From contig BMAT01006753.1 of the NCBI GenBank assembly GCA_019649035.1, positions 190,097 to 222,899 of the forward strand: DNA of 32,803 bases, read 5' to 3'. This DNA comes from Elysia marginata. Lineage: Eukaryota > Mollusca > Gastropoda > Plakobranchidae. Positions 18,888 to 30,031 of the stretch are shown one piece after another (within the stretch, counting starts at the first letter, position 1; each line of letters begins with the position of its first letter). The notes below the pieces were generated by a model. The model was not told the origin of the DNA and did not search any database. It saw only the letters and a program-made list of their open reading frames with translations. The position numbers and the translations under genes are program-made.

Positions 18888-21837
18888 TGTGTTTGTGTAG
18901 GCTATGTGTGCGCGTTGGTTCAGTTAGTAACACTCATTTAACTGAAAAGAGTAAGACGCAGACTCTTGCTGGTGGGATTCTGCTCTAAAAAGCACAACTA
19001 TTAAAAAAAAACCATGTCAGATTGTTGCCTTTTTTTAAAACGTTATCATTGAATATAGATGACTGAACCATAGCCCCCGCCTCAATTCATCAAATGCCAC
19101 ACACGACTGAGTCCACAACGTTAAAAACGCAGTAATCAGTCTTCCCTTAACTTCTAAGTAGATATAAGCAGAACTGCGGGCTGCTTACAATACCAACGAA
19201 TTAATTTTATTTAGACTTGATGAATATAAATCCAATGTAGACTCAGAGATCTAAATAGCTTTTCTTTGACTGAATTAATCTGGTATAAAAATTGCATTTT
19301 ACCCACCGTCTTTGTTCTAGTACACTCACACACAGATATATAAGAGGTAAATATTTTACTGATTAATTTCACAACGCGCAAAACGAATCTGTTGATTTTA
19401 ACTGACGCAAATTGATAGTTTAGAGATATTAATTATTGAAATTTTTGGGTGTTTAGTGTATCTTTACTTTTAAAAGGGACATAATTCTAGATTTAATGTC
19501 CTCGATTTAATGTCCTCGTCAAAGAGGTGCTATTTTAACACAACCTTGTTCAATTAAAATAATGTGTCAGTAGATCTAAATCTCTTTTCATAGTAATCAA
19601 TTTTTTTAAAATAAAAAACATTACTGACGAAAAGAAGGGTAATGTAGGGCCTAGAGTAAAGTTTCCATTAATCAATAGTGGTGCCCTAGAGTGGAAATCC
19701 TGCCGATTTTAGTCTAATCTATGCGAAGGCTGGTGCCGAATGAGACAAACCAAAATCTCGAATACCTGCATCTGAATAATTTTAGATCTGCTATTCTAGT
19801 TTCTCAAGAGTAAAAGACACCCTAAAACTAGTAACCATCGCAAAATAATGCAATTGAAAGTCGATAATACCCTCCCATTAAAGTAGAAAACAAAAGAAAC
19901 ACACACAATAAAGACAATTGCCCCTACGATCAGAGCCATGTCACAAATATGTATTAATCTCAATAAATTGAATTGTCACCACACAATCGTCGATCTATGA
20001 TAAAAGTTGACATCTGCTACCGGTATTTAATGTAGATCTAGATCTAGATCTATAGATAAATATGATTAAAAACAGACACATTCCTGAGAATGAGATAATT
20101 TTATACAAGGAGTGAAAACAACAGGCTCAATCCGATATCACGATGGATATCTTGATTCAATAAACAACATTACATCATCATAATTATGAGTACCGGTATT
20201 GCTTATCTAGATCTAGATATCTACATGTAGTACCAGTTAGAGATAACACAAGTCATGTTCATTTTGTGATTATTATGAACAATATAAATCCATAACAGAC
20301 ATGTAAATTTCGAGAAACGCATCCCCGTATAAATGTATGGAAGGTTAGACTAGATCTACTGAAATCAAGCAACGCATAGACCTACAATACACGAGGGTTT
20401 TATTTACATAGTACGGTATGTAGACCTATGTATATCTGGGCCTAGCCCACAATGTAGGCGTAATAAACACAACGTGATGGGTCACCATCAGTTCAGGCGT
20501 TTGTGTGCTACTGTGCCACTTGACAGTGTGCAAAGCATCCGGTTTTTCGATGATTCACATTCTCACAGCGCAAAACCTGGCCCAGTTCAAACTGTATAAT
20601 AAGATTCAATGAATTTGTAGCTCTATGAGGCTATATCCACGTCAGTTCATTGTAGGTTCAGTGGGCCTCCATAACAAATTTAATCAATTTAAATAAAGTA
20701 ACCAGCACAAACCCATCGATGCTGGCCTCGAATATCAAAATAATTCATTGCCTAACTGTGTCAACCTCATGAAAAAAATTTTCTACCATAAAGAATACCT
20801 TGCTAATATAAACGCCAAAAACTTAAAACTGAACACATCTATAACAATCATTCATGGTTGTTTCGTCAGACTGACTCACGAACGGTTTTCCCCGCCACTA
20901 CATTAAGAATTAAGAATACCGGGTCCGGTACTAGGAAATTTATGAATGTGGGTCAAAGTTCTGTTATTTAAATAAACACTCACTTTCCCCTCCTTAAGAC
21001 AGCTCGTTACTTTGTGGTCTGCTTGCCGCCTGCTTACTGATATATTAAGTTCTTTCCATTTTATGTGTCCTTATATGCATCTGCTGGCTGAACTCCAAAT
21101 CGGCTTTATAAATCTACGGTAACCTAGCCTATGTCTTGCTTCCCTCGTCATTAATTTCCTTCTCGACTCACAGTCTTACGATCAGTCTACAATGATAATC
21201 TAATCCAAGTCTTGTGTACGCCTTAAATCGATTATCTGGCTCCCCGATGCAGTGTGGGACCGTTTCTTAATTAATACAAGTTTATAAAAGTTGAATCAAT
21301 GTCTATCTGGACGAGGCTTTTCATGTCTTGATAACTTGAAATCCCTTCAGCTCAGTGTATTGATATTGATAATCACGGATCAAATCTTGGCAGTAGTCTT
21401 CTTGCCAGGCCATGCATAGATAGGGGACAGTGTGTTGTGTATGTGTCCTGTGTTGTATAGTGTTAAATTTGGGTGCAGTTGCTAAACACAATTTAACCAC
21501 GTATGCCCTTCTATTTGCTTTAACATTTCATCATCCTTACTTCCTTAAGTTCCAATATTGCGACTGCTTGGGTTTTTTTTTTCTCGCCATGTTGGCTGTG
21601 AAGTTTCTTTAACACTGAACGAAGACTGTTTAGCTCTTGTGGGGACTCTGACAAGATAAAGGCCAGACCTGCTAAAAAAATTTAAAGTTTAGGGTGTAAA
21701 AAAAAGTGAGGCATGTTTCTGTGTATTAAAAACTTAGCCTATGCGTATTGATTTGTTGATTGACACCATGCTGCGATACAATATAAACTATCGGTAGGCC
21801 TATTGTTTAAGCATCTCTATTTTGCTCGCTCTCTCCC
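18888..21837. other. Gene-poor upstream region of the protease gene
   Basis: AT-rich DNA with repeated AGATCTAGATCT words (clearest at 20031-20053 and 20207-20220) and no convincing open frame. The protease promoter should lie at the left end of this region, reading leftwards. I cannot point to a specific TATA, initiator or enhancer motif. Confidence 0.5.
20031..20053. repeat. (AGATCT)n short tandem repeat
   Basis: Three to four copies of the palindromic hexamer AGATCT. The same words are enriched next to the dispersed repeat copies at 0.7 and 13.5 kb. Confidence 0.8.
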
Positions 21838-21843
21838 TCTCTT

Positions 21844-21884
<41 letters not shown>
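21838..21884. repeat. (CT)n microsatellite
   Basis: Uninterrupted CT dinucleotides follow a CTTT-rich lead-in. Confidence 0.96.
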
Positions 21885-21886
<2 letters not shown>

Positions 21887-22543
21887 GAAGAAGCAGATGA
21901 TTTAAAACTTAGTACTCTGTACAGAAGAACAAAAAAATATGAATCTGATAACATTGAAACGTTTCGAAATTTTCTTGCCTTGATTGTTTACAAAACAATA
22001 CATAGATCTTGCCTACAATTGACTTGAGATTAAAGCAAAGGTAGCGAAACATTTCTGGATTCAAAGACATTCATCCCATTTCATTATCTTGTAGTATTGT
22101 CTTTGAATATCTCATTTTGTTTTGTTTTTTTTTTGTTGGTTTTTTTTTTTTTTAGGGGGGGGGGGGGTTCTAAGCTTACAAACCCAAATTCAACTTGAAA
22201 AGTTAATATCAAAATAGCCTTTTCTGAACCAAATGCAGAATAATCGAATACTGTTGTACTTATCTGTTTCAAAACGCTGACTAGTATATATATAAAAATT
22301 ACGATTTCTTTTTTTTCCAAGCTTTTTAATCTACGCATTTTATCATAAAGCAAATAGCTAGTTCTTTCATTCCTCATTAGATACCATCAACTTGTTATGA
22401 TATATGCCTCTATTCAGGTTTTAGATTAGATGTTTGGAATGTATTTTTATGTTTATATTTTACTTTATTTCTGTAACAATAATGGTGCTGTTAAAAAAAT
22501 CTGTTATATGCCTGTGTTTGTTTATCTGCATAGCACTAGGAAA
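21885..22543. other. Gene-free interval with poly-T/poly-G junction
   Basis: It contains a T-rich tract followed by about 12 Gs (22113-22168), like that at 4760-4815. Open frames are short and Lys-rich or Phe-rich. Confidence 0.6.
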
Positions 22544-22554
22544 TGAGAGAGAGA

Positions 22555-22595
<41 letters not shown>
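22544..22595. repeat. (GA)n microsatellite
   Basis: GAGAGAG with one GGG interruption near 22559. The Arg-Glu repeat in the plus-strand frame is an artefact. Confidence 0.96.
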
Positions 22596-22597
<2 letters not shown>

Positions 22598-23390
22598 TCG
22601 AATCATACTAAAGTTGCTATCGATCTTGTTCGCAGCGCAACGCGCCTTCTCAATTGGGTCATCTTTGTCATTTTACTATTACTGCCTCTACTGTCGTTTT
22701 GTTTTTCTCTGGACTGTTTTTGGTCTGTTAATGTTATGTTGAAATCTTAATTAAAACCCGAGGGAGCATAATCACTTTATGTGCTCGTGCTCATAGCTTG
22801 ATAGGAAAGAGTGGAGGGGGGGGGGGCATTCCTTTATGTTGTAATGTTGTGGATTGGATGGGACATTAATTTGTATAATTTCGATACATGTGCTAATCAA
22901 CACTTCTTTCTGTCGCATACGACAGTCTTTGAATTTCTTTCATAATACGAAGTTGAAAGCTGAGTATTTGGTCAGGCGAGTAAAATTTGAGCCTGGACAC
23001 CAAGCTCTTAAACTACATAGAATGCCCTCGTTACTTATATGAACGTAAAACCCATGTAAAAAATAACTATTAATCACCCAGTATCAAAATCAACTGCACC
23101 TATCGGAGCATTTACAGAATATAATACTTACAGTGCTTTACAATTCACAACAAAAACCATTCTAGATTATAAACAATGCTAATTCACTCTTCTCATTTTG
23201 CGTAACTATACAACATATGTCTGTATGTTCGTAAATACTATGATTTATGAAACATTTCAGATTTCATGATCCTTTGAAAAAGATACTTGTTATTACTCTG
23301 TATATGTATGAATTTGAACAGTTACATACAGATCCACACTTGTAATTTCTAAATTGTTCTAAGATATAGAAACTACGCCCCAGAACGAGT
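22596..23390. other. Gene-free interval
   Basis: No domain-bearing frame. It includes an eleven-G run near 22817. Confidence 0.5.
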
Positions 23391-23527
23391 AAATTGAGCA
23401 GGAGTCGCAGTAGAGCTGTGTGGATAAGCAAATTAATTTTTTTCAAGGAAGGTATATATTTCAACTCTAAAAGTACAGATGAAACAAGTGAGCTATCGGC
23501 TTTACGCCTTTAACGGACAAAAAAAAT
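23391..23527 (-). mobile_element. Repeat family X/Y, copy 2 (contiguous arrangement)
   Basis: Y (23391-23431) and X (23431-23527) are adjacent and in the same element orientation on the minus strand. Reading leftwards: GGCGTAAAGCCGATAGCTC, then ATATATACCTTCCTTG, then TATCCACACAGCTCTACTGC. Copy 1 (4820-5060) has the two parts in opposite orientations, so this copy probably shows the native order. It carries no coding sequence. Confidence 0.55.
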
Positions 23528-23924
23528 ATTCGTAAAGTTAGATTTCTTGAGAAGCGTCATTTTTTACGATCAAGTTTTCAGACACTTACAAGCAAATTAG
23601 AACTAGGTTGTTTTAGTCTTTTAAACTTCAAAGGACATTTAAACTTGAAAGTTTCAATAGGTAACATCCTCTAGTTTTTAGAATAGAAAGTTGATGTCCA
23701 AATTAACAACTTACGTTGGCACCATCTGATATTCTCCGAAAATGGAACCATCACAATTATGAAAAATTTTTACCTTTAAAATCAAGATTTTGTTGGGTTT
23801 TTTTCTCTTGAAATGACTACCTTTCAAAGCTACCTGGTTTTTTTAAGTGAATGCTTTGCTTAACAAAATATCGTTGGCTTTGCCCGAAACGAGGATCTTA
23901 TGTTAATATAGTTCAAGAGTTCAA
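23528..23924. other. Gene-free interval
   Basis: AT-rich DNA without recognisable features. Confidence 0.5.
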
Positions 23925-25577
23925 AAGTTCAAATAATATTTTATTGTTATCATGAGGCTCATTGTTTTGGGTTTACAGCATGAAAATACAGAAGACACAT
24001 AAGCACGTTTACAGCTAAACAAATATCACTTAATTTCACACTGTCACATACACTAGCTACCGAACAGTTTCAACATTTTTAGACATACAAATAATGTAGA
24101 CTATAGATTCCCAAGTAAACATAGAAAGGCAATTAACATCATGGCAAAAGTTTTACAGCATAGGGCATGAAGAATTTCCTATAGCGCTCGTGTCTGCACC
24201 TAAAAAGAATTGGTCTTCCTGATCTGTCTGAGTACCTAATCTGACTGCATAAAGGGTGCTTTGCGTCTTTTACAATTGATAAGATTTTTTCTGGCAGTAT
24301 GTAGTATAAATAATTTCATAATCACCGAAAGGCTCTTTTATATTTTTCATCATTTTGTTAGCTCTTTTGATTGTTTGATTAACTTTCATCTCTCTACTCT
24401 CTTGAGCAATCCCACCCCAGCAAGCAAAAGCAAACGTTATGACACTCACAACAACTGTCTTATAGAACATGCGCAGAAGGGTCTTATTTACGTAAAAACA
24501 ATTCAGTTTACGTACGAAGTGAAGTCTCTTATTCATATTTTTGACAGTTTTGTTCGCATGTATGGTTCAATTTAACTTATCATCTATGGTGACTCCCAAA
24601 TATTTATATGATGTTACTCTCTCTATTTTCTCATTATTGATGAAGAGAGGGATAATGTTTTCTTTTTTCCTAAAATCTATCACGAGCTCTTTTGTTTTTG
24701 AAACATTTAGCAACAAGAAATGTTCATTACACCATCTAGTAAACCATTCAGTTGTTTCTCTAGCTCTATTATCAGTCTCATCACTTTCTATCATCCCCTG
24801 CAGGCTCGTGTCGTCTGCAAATGTAATCAGATGGGTCGTTTTAGCATCTCTCAGTTGACAATCTTTTGTATATATTGTAACGACAAAGGGAGATAGTACT
24901 GCCCCCTGGCGTACTCCTGTGTTAGTAGTTTTTAAATCAGAGGCTACATCCAGGTCCCCATTTCTTAACCTAACGTGCTGTGGTTGAGAACTCTACTATC
25001 CAAACGATCAGGCTTTTGTTAAGGTTAATTTCTTTTAATTTAGGGATGAGTAAATGGGGCTGGATTGTATTGAAGGCTGAGGAAAAATCTACGAAGAGAA
25101 TTCTACAATAGTTTTTTTTATTTGGAGTTTCTAGGTGTCGTAGAGCATTACCCCGGTATCTAAAAATACCAACACAGCATCATCAACTCCCCTTTTTTGT
25201 CTTTATGCAAATTGATATTTATCTTGGACGAGCTGAGTACATTTTATGACCTCTTTTAGTATAATTTTTTCCAGACATTTAGTAAGGATGGAGGTTAAAG
25301 CCACTGGCCTTAGAAAGTTAGATCATTCATCTCCTTAATATAATTATGGTTTTCCATTAAAAGGAATAATTTCTGATGTTTTCCACATTTTTGGAAGGTG
25401 GTGGTTTTTTATAGAACAATTGAAAATAAAAGCAAAGATTTCACATAGCTGACTCGCAAACATCTTTAAGATCTTTCCCTTAATTCCGTCTGGCCCACAT
25501 GTCTTCCTTGCGCCAATATTTTTTACGACGTCGTTTAAAATGATGGATTCAAAGAAACTGGAGTTTATGTACATGGC
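23925..25577 (-). mobile_element. 5'-truncated, decayed non-LTR retrotransposon (CR1/Rex1-type LINE)
   Basis: The minus strand encodes RT blocks in the right order: TCGPDGIKGKILK with the N-terminal palm (25344-25577), FVDFSSAFNTI with the catalytic Asp of motif A (about 25062-25095), GVRQGAVLSPF (about 24885-24917), FADD replacing YADD (about 24810-24821), LLLNVSKTKELVIDFRKK, YKYLGVTIDDKLN, then NKRLHFVRKLN and VISVITFAFACWGG-like thumb/C-terminal residues. At least two frameshifts and several stops are present (one stop directly after DDKLN). The 3' end appears to be AATAAAATATTATTTGAAC followed by short TTGAACT-type repeats (23925-23945). The 5' half with the endonuclease is absent. Confidence 0.9.
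24270..25577 (-). pseudogene. LINE reverse transcriptase, decayed coding remnant
   Basis: This is the coding part of the LINE. The three longest open pieces (25344-25574, 24567-24794, 24270-24536) are in the same reading phase, but the motif A segment near 25095 is in another phase, so compensating indels lie between them. Motif A keeps its Asp and the FADD box keeps both Asp residues. The stops show it is not translatable as a whole. Confidence 0.85.
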
Positions 25578-26947
25578 ATAGCTAGTAACAATGGAACTTA
25601 TTTTAAACCAGTAAAGTTAACTCTGAGTTCATGTGCTTGCACAAAAAACCCTATCATCCACCACAAATGCAAAGTTTGCAAACACGCCTGGAGATGCGAG
25701 ATGTCTGTACACGCATCCGCCATCTCGTGTTGAGGTCAACATCGTTGCTGGGGATACTCAAGGGATAATTCTTTTCAAAAACGCTTTTTTAAAATTTGTA
25801 TACATTAGCGATATGTTTTAACATGTATAGGTTGTCGATAAAGTAAAGGTTCTTTTCTTTTATGAATTTATAATTTTGCGTGAGTGTGATTTTAATGTCC
25901 TCCTAAAATGTCAAAAACTATCTTGGTCTTTGACCAGCTTGAACTACCGGTTGGATTGTTGTTGGTGTGTATCGTATCGATGAAAATCTTCATTAGCATT
26001 AATTGCAGTAAATATAATTTTTTTTTACTCTTTAAAATACTATATTTGTTCCTAAGCAGCAGTTCCTTGAATATGTATTCTAAATTACTTTTAAATATGG
26101 TTAATGAGTAAATGATTTAGATCAATAGGCTTAAAGATGGGAGCCAGGTCCACATAAATGTGTCAACACTTTTGCATATCAAATAGTTACCTAAAATGTT
26201 TCCTATCCTTAAACTACATGACATTGTGTGCCATTCTATCTTTGACCTATATTAATATCCTTATAACAAGTTCCATCGCGCTATGTTTGCGAAATAGATG
26301 AACCGATAACATTAGTTTTTGAAAGAGGGAATGATACAAATTCAATTGAAAAGAAAAAAAAAGACAAAACAATAATCACAAATGAAATACCACAAAACCA
26401 AAAGGCGCGGGCTTAAATTAGAATACTTGAGTGGAAAAAGATGATTTTTTTTCTTTCTCGGGCGAGCTCCATACGAAGTTTTGCATCTAGTCCCTGCCGT
26501 AAAAGATTTTTTCGTTCTCGCATTCACCATTATTTTTATTCCTGCAATCTCTAGACTCATTTTGAATAGTTTTAGTTCACCAAGAGCTGTCGTTGATACA
26601 GAAAGGGTTGCAGATCTTTTAAAGCTCTGGTGATATTGAAAAAAAGTTTTCACAAGATACTAAAAGCGTGTGTTGTTTTCATATTGTACAAAGTGTACCT
26701 TGCATTTCACCACCACGCCCCAAACAATCGATCAACAATTACACTCACAGTGTTTTTCCCCTGGAATCGGCGCATCACAATACAATTACAAGCCTGATTT
26801 TAGTGTTCTGAATCAATCGTTTAGTGACGGACCCGTTATTTTACCGTACACAAACAAGCAAAGCTAAGGTATGCCTAATTGCAATGGTCCATTAGGCGAA
26901 TTGTCAATTTACTACTGTGATAACGCTCCGTTTCTATCAATCACCCT

Positions 26948-26949
<2 letters not shown>
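25578..26949. other. Gene-free interval
   Basis: A minus-strand frame (26342-26653) has moderately protein-like composition in its middle, and a plus-strand frame (26670-26867) ends at a donor-like AAG|GTATGC. Neither has a recognisable domain or a complete splice context, so neither is called as a gene. Confidence 0.45.

Positions 26950-27001
<52 letters not shown>
26950..27001. repeat. (CT)n microsatellite
   Basis: About 24 CT dinucleotides with one TTT interruption. Confidence 0.96.
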
Positions 27002-27914
27002 AGCGTTTTGATCGACGCCACTCTTTGTTTTTGTGTCTGCCTTTCATTTTATTACTTTTTAAAAAATTTTCTTTATCTTCTTCTCTATTTATCTTCCATG
27101 CTATTGCCTCTACTTTCAGAAATGTAGTCAAAGATAAAAGCCATTAGGTGGAATACTTCAGTGCCAAGAGACACAGAGCATCATTCTCCGAATAGACATT
27201 TCAGTGCAACATTAAATCATTTGTCATAATATTGTTAGTGTTTTACAGGACAAAACTGTTTGATACATCGTACATCGTACATCGTACCTTACATATAAGT
27301 GTTGGAGATCAAATACACCAAATTGTTTAAATGGACAGAGAGCAATCTTCAATGTGTTTCTCCAAACAGGCGCGTGACATATAAGGCTGATTATCTTTTC
27401 GCGGTAAGAAATAAACGAAATGTTAACGATAATGCTTAGTAGTATCAATTAATAAACAATAAAGACCTGTAGTTTTCTAATTTTAAAATGCAGTTGATCT
27501 ATAACTGGAAATGCTTAAGTTTGTAAAAGTTTAAAAAAGAGGACAGTTTTTTTTAAATGCACAATTAAGAGAAAAAGAAGAACAGCAAAAAAAAAACTCG
27601 CATTGGGAGAATATAACAAATAGGCTTATTAAAACGACAAAGCAGTGATACATCATAAGCAATTGTTGTTGTCGTCAAATTCGCTACTTCGTGTGTTGCC
27701 GCCATCACATTCACAGTTGCTAGTTTCGTATTTTCCTCATTTCTTTAAATTGATTACAGGAGACCATAATGAATTGATTATCATAATGAAAATAATACTG
27801 CTATAAGTATGAAAATTGACAGATAATTTACACGGGGCTGGCGAACATGTTAATTTTCAAAACACGAATTTAGTCAGTATGGTGTTATATCTTTTATAAA
27901 GGATTACTTTAATT
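27002..27914. other. Gene-free interval
   Basis: It contains a short tandem of about three TACATCG units near 27266-27288 and otherwise AT-rich DNA without a gene. Confidence 0.5.
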
Positions 27915-27966
27915 TTATCAACTCAATAATGGTTCCATAGGATTTCTTATGTCTAAAAATATACCA
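27915..27966. repeat. Dispersed 52-bp repeat, copy 1 of 3
   Basis: TTTATCAACTCAATAATGG, then GGATTTCTTATGTCTAAAAA, recurs at 29257-29308 with few changes, and in a more diverged form at 28068-28120. Two copies flank the LINE at 28.2-29.25 kb, so the LINE may have inserted into an array or a larger repeat. Confidence 0.75.
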
Positions 27967-28210
27967 TGTGTGTTTTTATGGCGAGCTCCACTTGCACTTT
28001 TGCATATTGGGGTACAGAGGTAACATACGTTTTGTAACACAACTTTATTCATTATGCTTTTTTACTTTACTTCACTATCTAAAGCATGGTTCCGTTAGAT
28101 TCTTTATGACTGAAAACCTACTAAAATCTCATCATTAAAGTTTTTTGTGCCAACCAGTCACAAAACTATGCATATGGCAATGTACTGATATTTTACATGA
28201 TGATGATAGC

Positions 28211-28237
28211 CATAATAATAATAATGATAATATTAAC

Positions 28238-28289
<52 letters not shown>

Positions 28290-28310
28290 GTAATAAAAAT
28301 AATAATAATG
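28211..28310. repeat. (AAT)n microsatellite, LINE terminal repeat
   Basis: AAT/ATA trinucleotides directly follow the LINE 3' end at 28311. CR1/L2-type LINEs characteristically end in such short repeats. The poly-Leu open frame here is an artefact. Confidence 0.95.
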
Positions 28311-29250
28311 AAGTTATTTTATAGCGCCTCTTCCTACATGTAGGCTCGAAGCTCTTTACAATAGTATGTCTACCCAAACAAAAAGTGCTGACATAATGAC
28401 AATTTTGTACAAAACATATTCCATTAACAATTCAAACAAACAGAAGAAAAACAAAAAGTGCATGTACAAAAATTAAAGAAAAAAAGGATATACATTGACC
28501 ATCGGTAGTTGGATACATTTCTTGAGACAAACTAATTAAGGTCTTCATATAAAGTGAACAAATATATGTTTTCAATAGGGTCTTAAACTGATTTACACAC
28601 GTAGCCTCCCTGATAGAAAGGGAAAGGGCATTCCAAACTACACGTGCACATTACACAAAGGCTCTATTGCCGTCTTTTCTTGATGGTTTACACGGAACTG
28701 ACAACAGCGCTTTATTGCATGTTCTTAAATTGTGAGTAGGGGTGTACAAACTTAAAAGACCTTTAAATTTTAAGATAATTAGGGGCATAGCCGTGAACAC
28801 ATTTGTAGCATAGAACAGCGATCTTATACTCTATTCTAGTTTGTACAGGCAGCCAGTGTAAATGGTTAAACATTGGTGATACATGATCTATTTTGCGTTT
28901 TTTCATAATGAGACGGGCAGCATTGTTCTGAATCAGCTGAAACCTCTTTAGGGTGTCCATGGGTAAACCATATAGCAAGGAGTTGCAGTAGTCTAGTCTA
29001 GATAGGATGAAAGAAGAGACAAGAGTTTTCACAGCTTCTTCATTTCAAAAAGATCTTATCTGTTTAATTCTGCGTAGCTCTAAGAACATGATTTGGGCCA
29101 AATGATATGATGTGTCATTGACAACTTCGCATCACAATAAACACCAAGGTTTTAGATTTTATAGAGAACGGTATCTTATCCCTATCAATGTACATGTGGT
29201 TAATAGCAATCTTAGATTGTAAAACGAATTTTATCAGTATTATATTTTAT
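28311..29250 (-). mobile_element. 5'-truncated CR1-type LINE, C-terminal RT region and 3'UTR
   Basis: Minus-strand coding starts around 29235 (KSKTLGVYCDAKLSMTHHI), continues through AQIMFLELRRIKQIRSF with a stop, then [51 protein letters not shown] and [10 protein letters not shown], the standard C-terminal signature of CR1/Jockey-type RTs. A degraded stretch then carries a LYTPTHNLRT-like segment. The 3'UTR ends with AAGAGCTTCGAGCC and GCGCTATAAAATAAC before the AAT repeat. The RT catalytic motifs lie upstream and are missing. Confidence 0.92.
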
Positions 29251-29256
29251 GTACAA

Positions 29257-29308
29257 TTTATCAACTTAATAATGGTTCCATTGGATTCCTTTTGTCTAAA
29301 AACATACC
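29257..29308. repeat. Dispersed 52-bp repeat, copy 2
   Basis: It matches 27915-27966 in the same orientation (AATAATGGTTCCATTGGAT, TTTTGTCTAAAAACATACCA). Confidence 0.75.
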
Positions 29309-29950
29309 AAAAACATCTCACTCATGTTTGTGTGTAAACTGTTAACGAAGATATGGCAACTTACATAATAAATTTTGTCTTGGACGACGGCTATCTTGAA
29401 TTTTTTTTTCAATTTATGGACTTCCAGAAAAATTCGACTAGTATATCATATACATTAACTTAGTATGTCCTGAACCTCATTCATTTGAATTTTTGCGCTT
29501 TTACTAAAAAACCCTCAATCATTTCACAAATCGGACTCACTATGAGATTAAGAGCCTGCTTTCATAAGCGAGTAAATGCTAATGACTCATTTACTTACAA
29601 GATATGATTCAACCTGATAAAAATAACTGTATAGTTTGTATTGTAGAATTCTAACGATAAAATCCTGTTTTCTTAAGAACTGCTTTGTAAAAGGTTTTGT
29701 GCCTTGACAAAGGACGCCGATGGTTTTGACGTTACCGTCACCTAAAAAAGCAAAAATTTGTGTATAATGTACTGCGATTTAAAAAAAAGTTTTAAAATGA
29801 ATAATTATACATTAAACATTTGATGTTTTGTTGGGGTTTATTTTGGTGGTTAGTGAAGGTCTTTAAAAAACATCATGATATAACAGTTAAGTGCCTCAAG
29901 CTAAAAGTGTTGTTGTTTTTTTAACTCCTAAATCTTTCTTTTTTTCCCAA
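29309..29950. other. Gene-free interval upstream of the receptor gene
   Basis: AT-rich. If the receptor has a 5'UTR exon it would lie here or further left. I cannot identify a promoter. Confidence 0.5.
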
Positions 29951-29953
29951 AGG
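29932..29953 (+). promoter_or_regulatory. Probable 3' splice site in the receptor 5'UTR
   Basis: A pyrimidine run (TCTTTCTTTTTTTCCC) ends in AAAG|G at 29952, about 80 bp upstream of the receptor ATG. This suggests a non-coding upstream exon with the whole CDS in the following exon. RNA evidence would decide. Confidence 0.5.
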
Positions 29954-30031
29954 CAACACATTTTAAGTAATGACTGTTCCATTTTGAAGACAAACGAGTG
30001 GTTGATACTTTAAACAACAACTTTTCCAGTA

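Noticed and set aside
24261-24858. Plus-strand proteins of about 100 aa at 24.3-24.9 kb
   Set aside because: They lie antisense to the LINE reverse transcriptase, whose motifs are readable on the minus strand.
26342-26653. Possible 103-aa gene on the minus strand
   Set aside because: Central composition is plausible, but there is no domain, no splice context and a Phe-rich AT-driven C-terminus.
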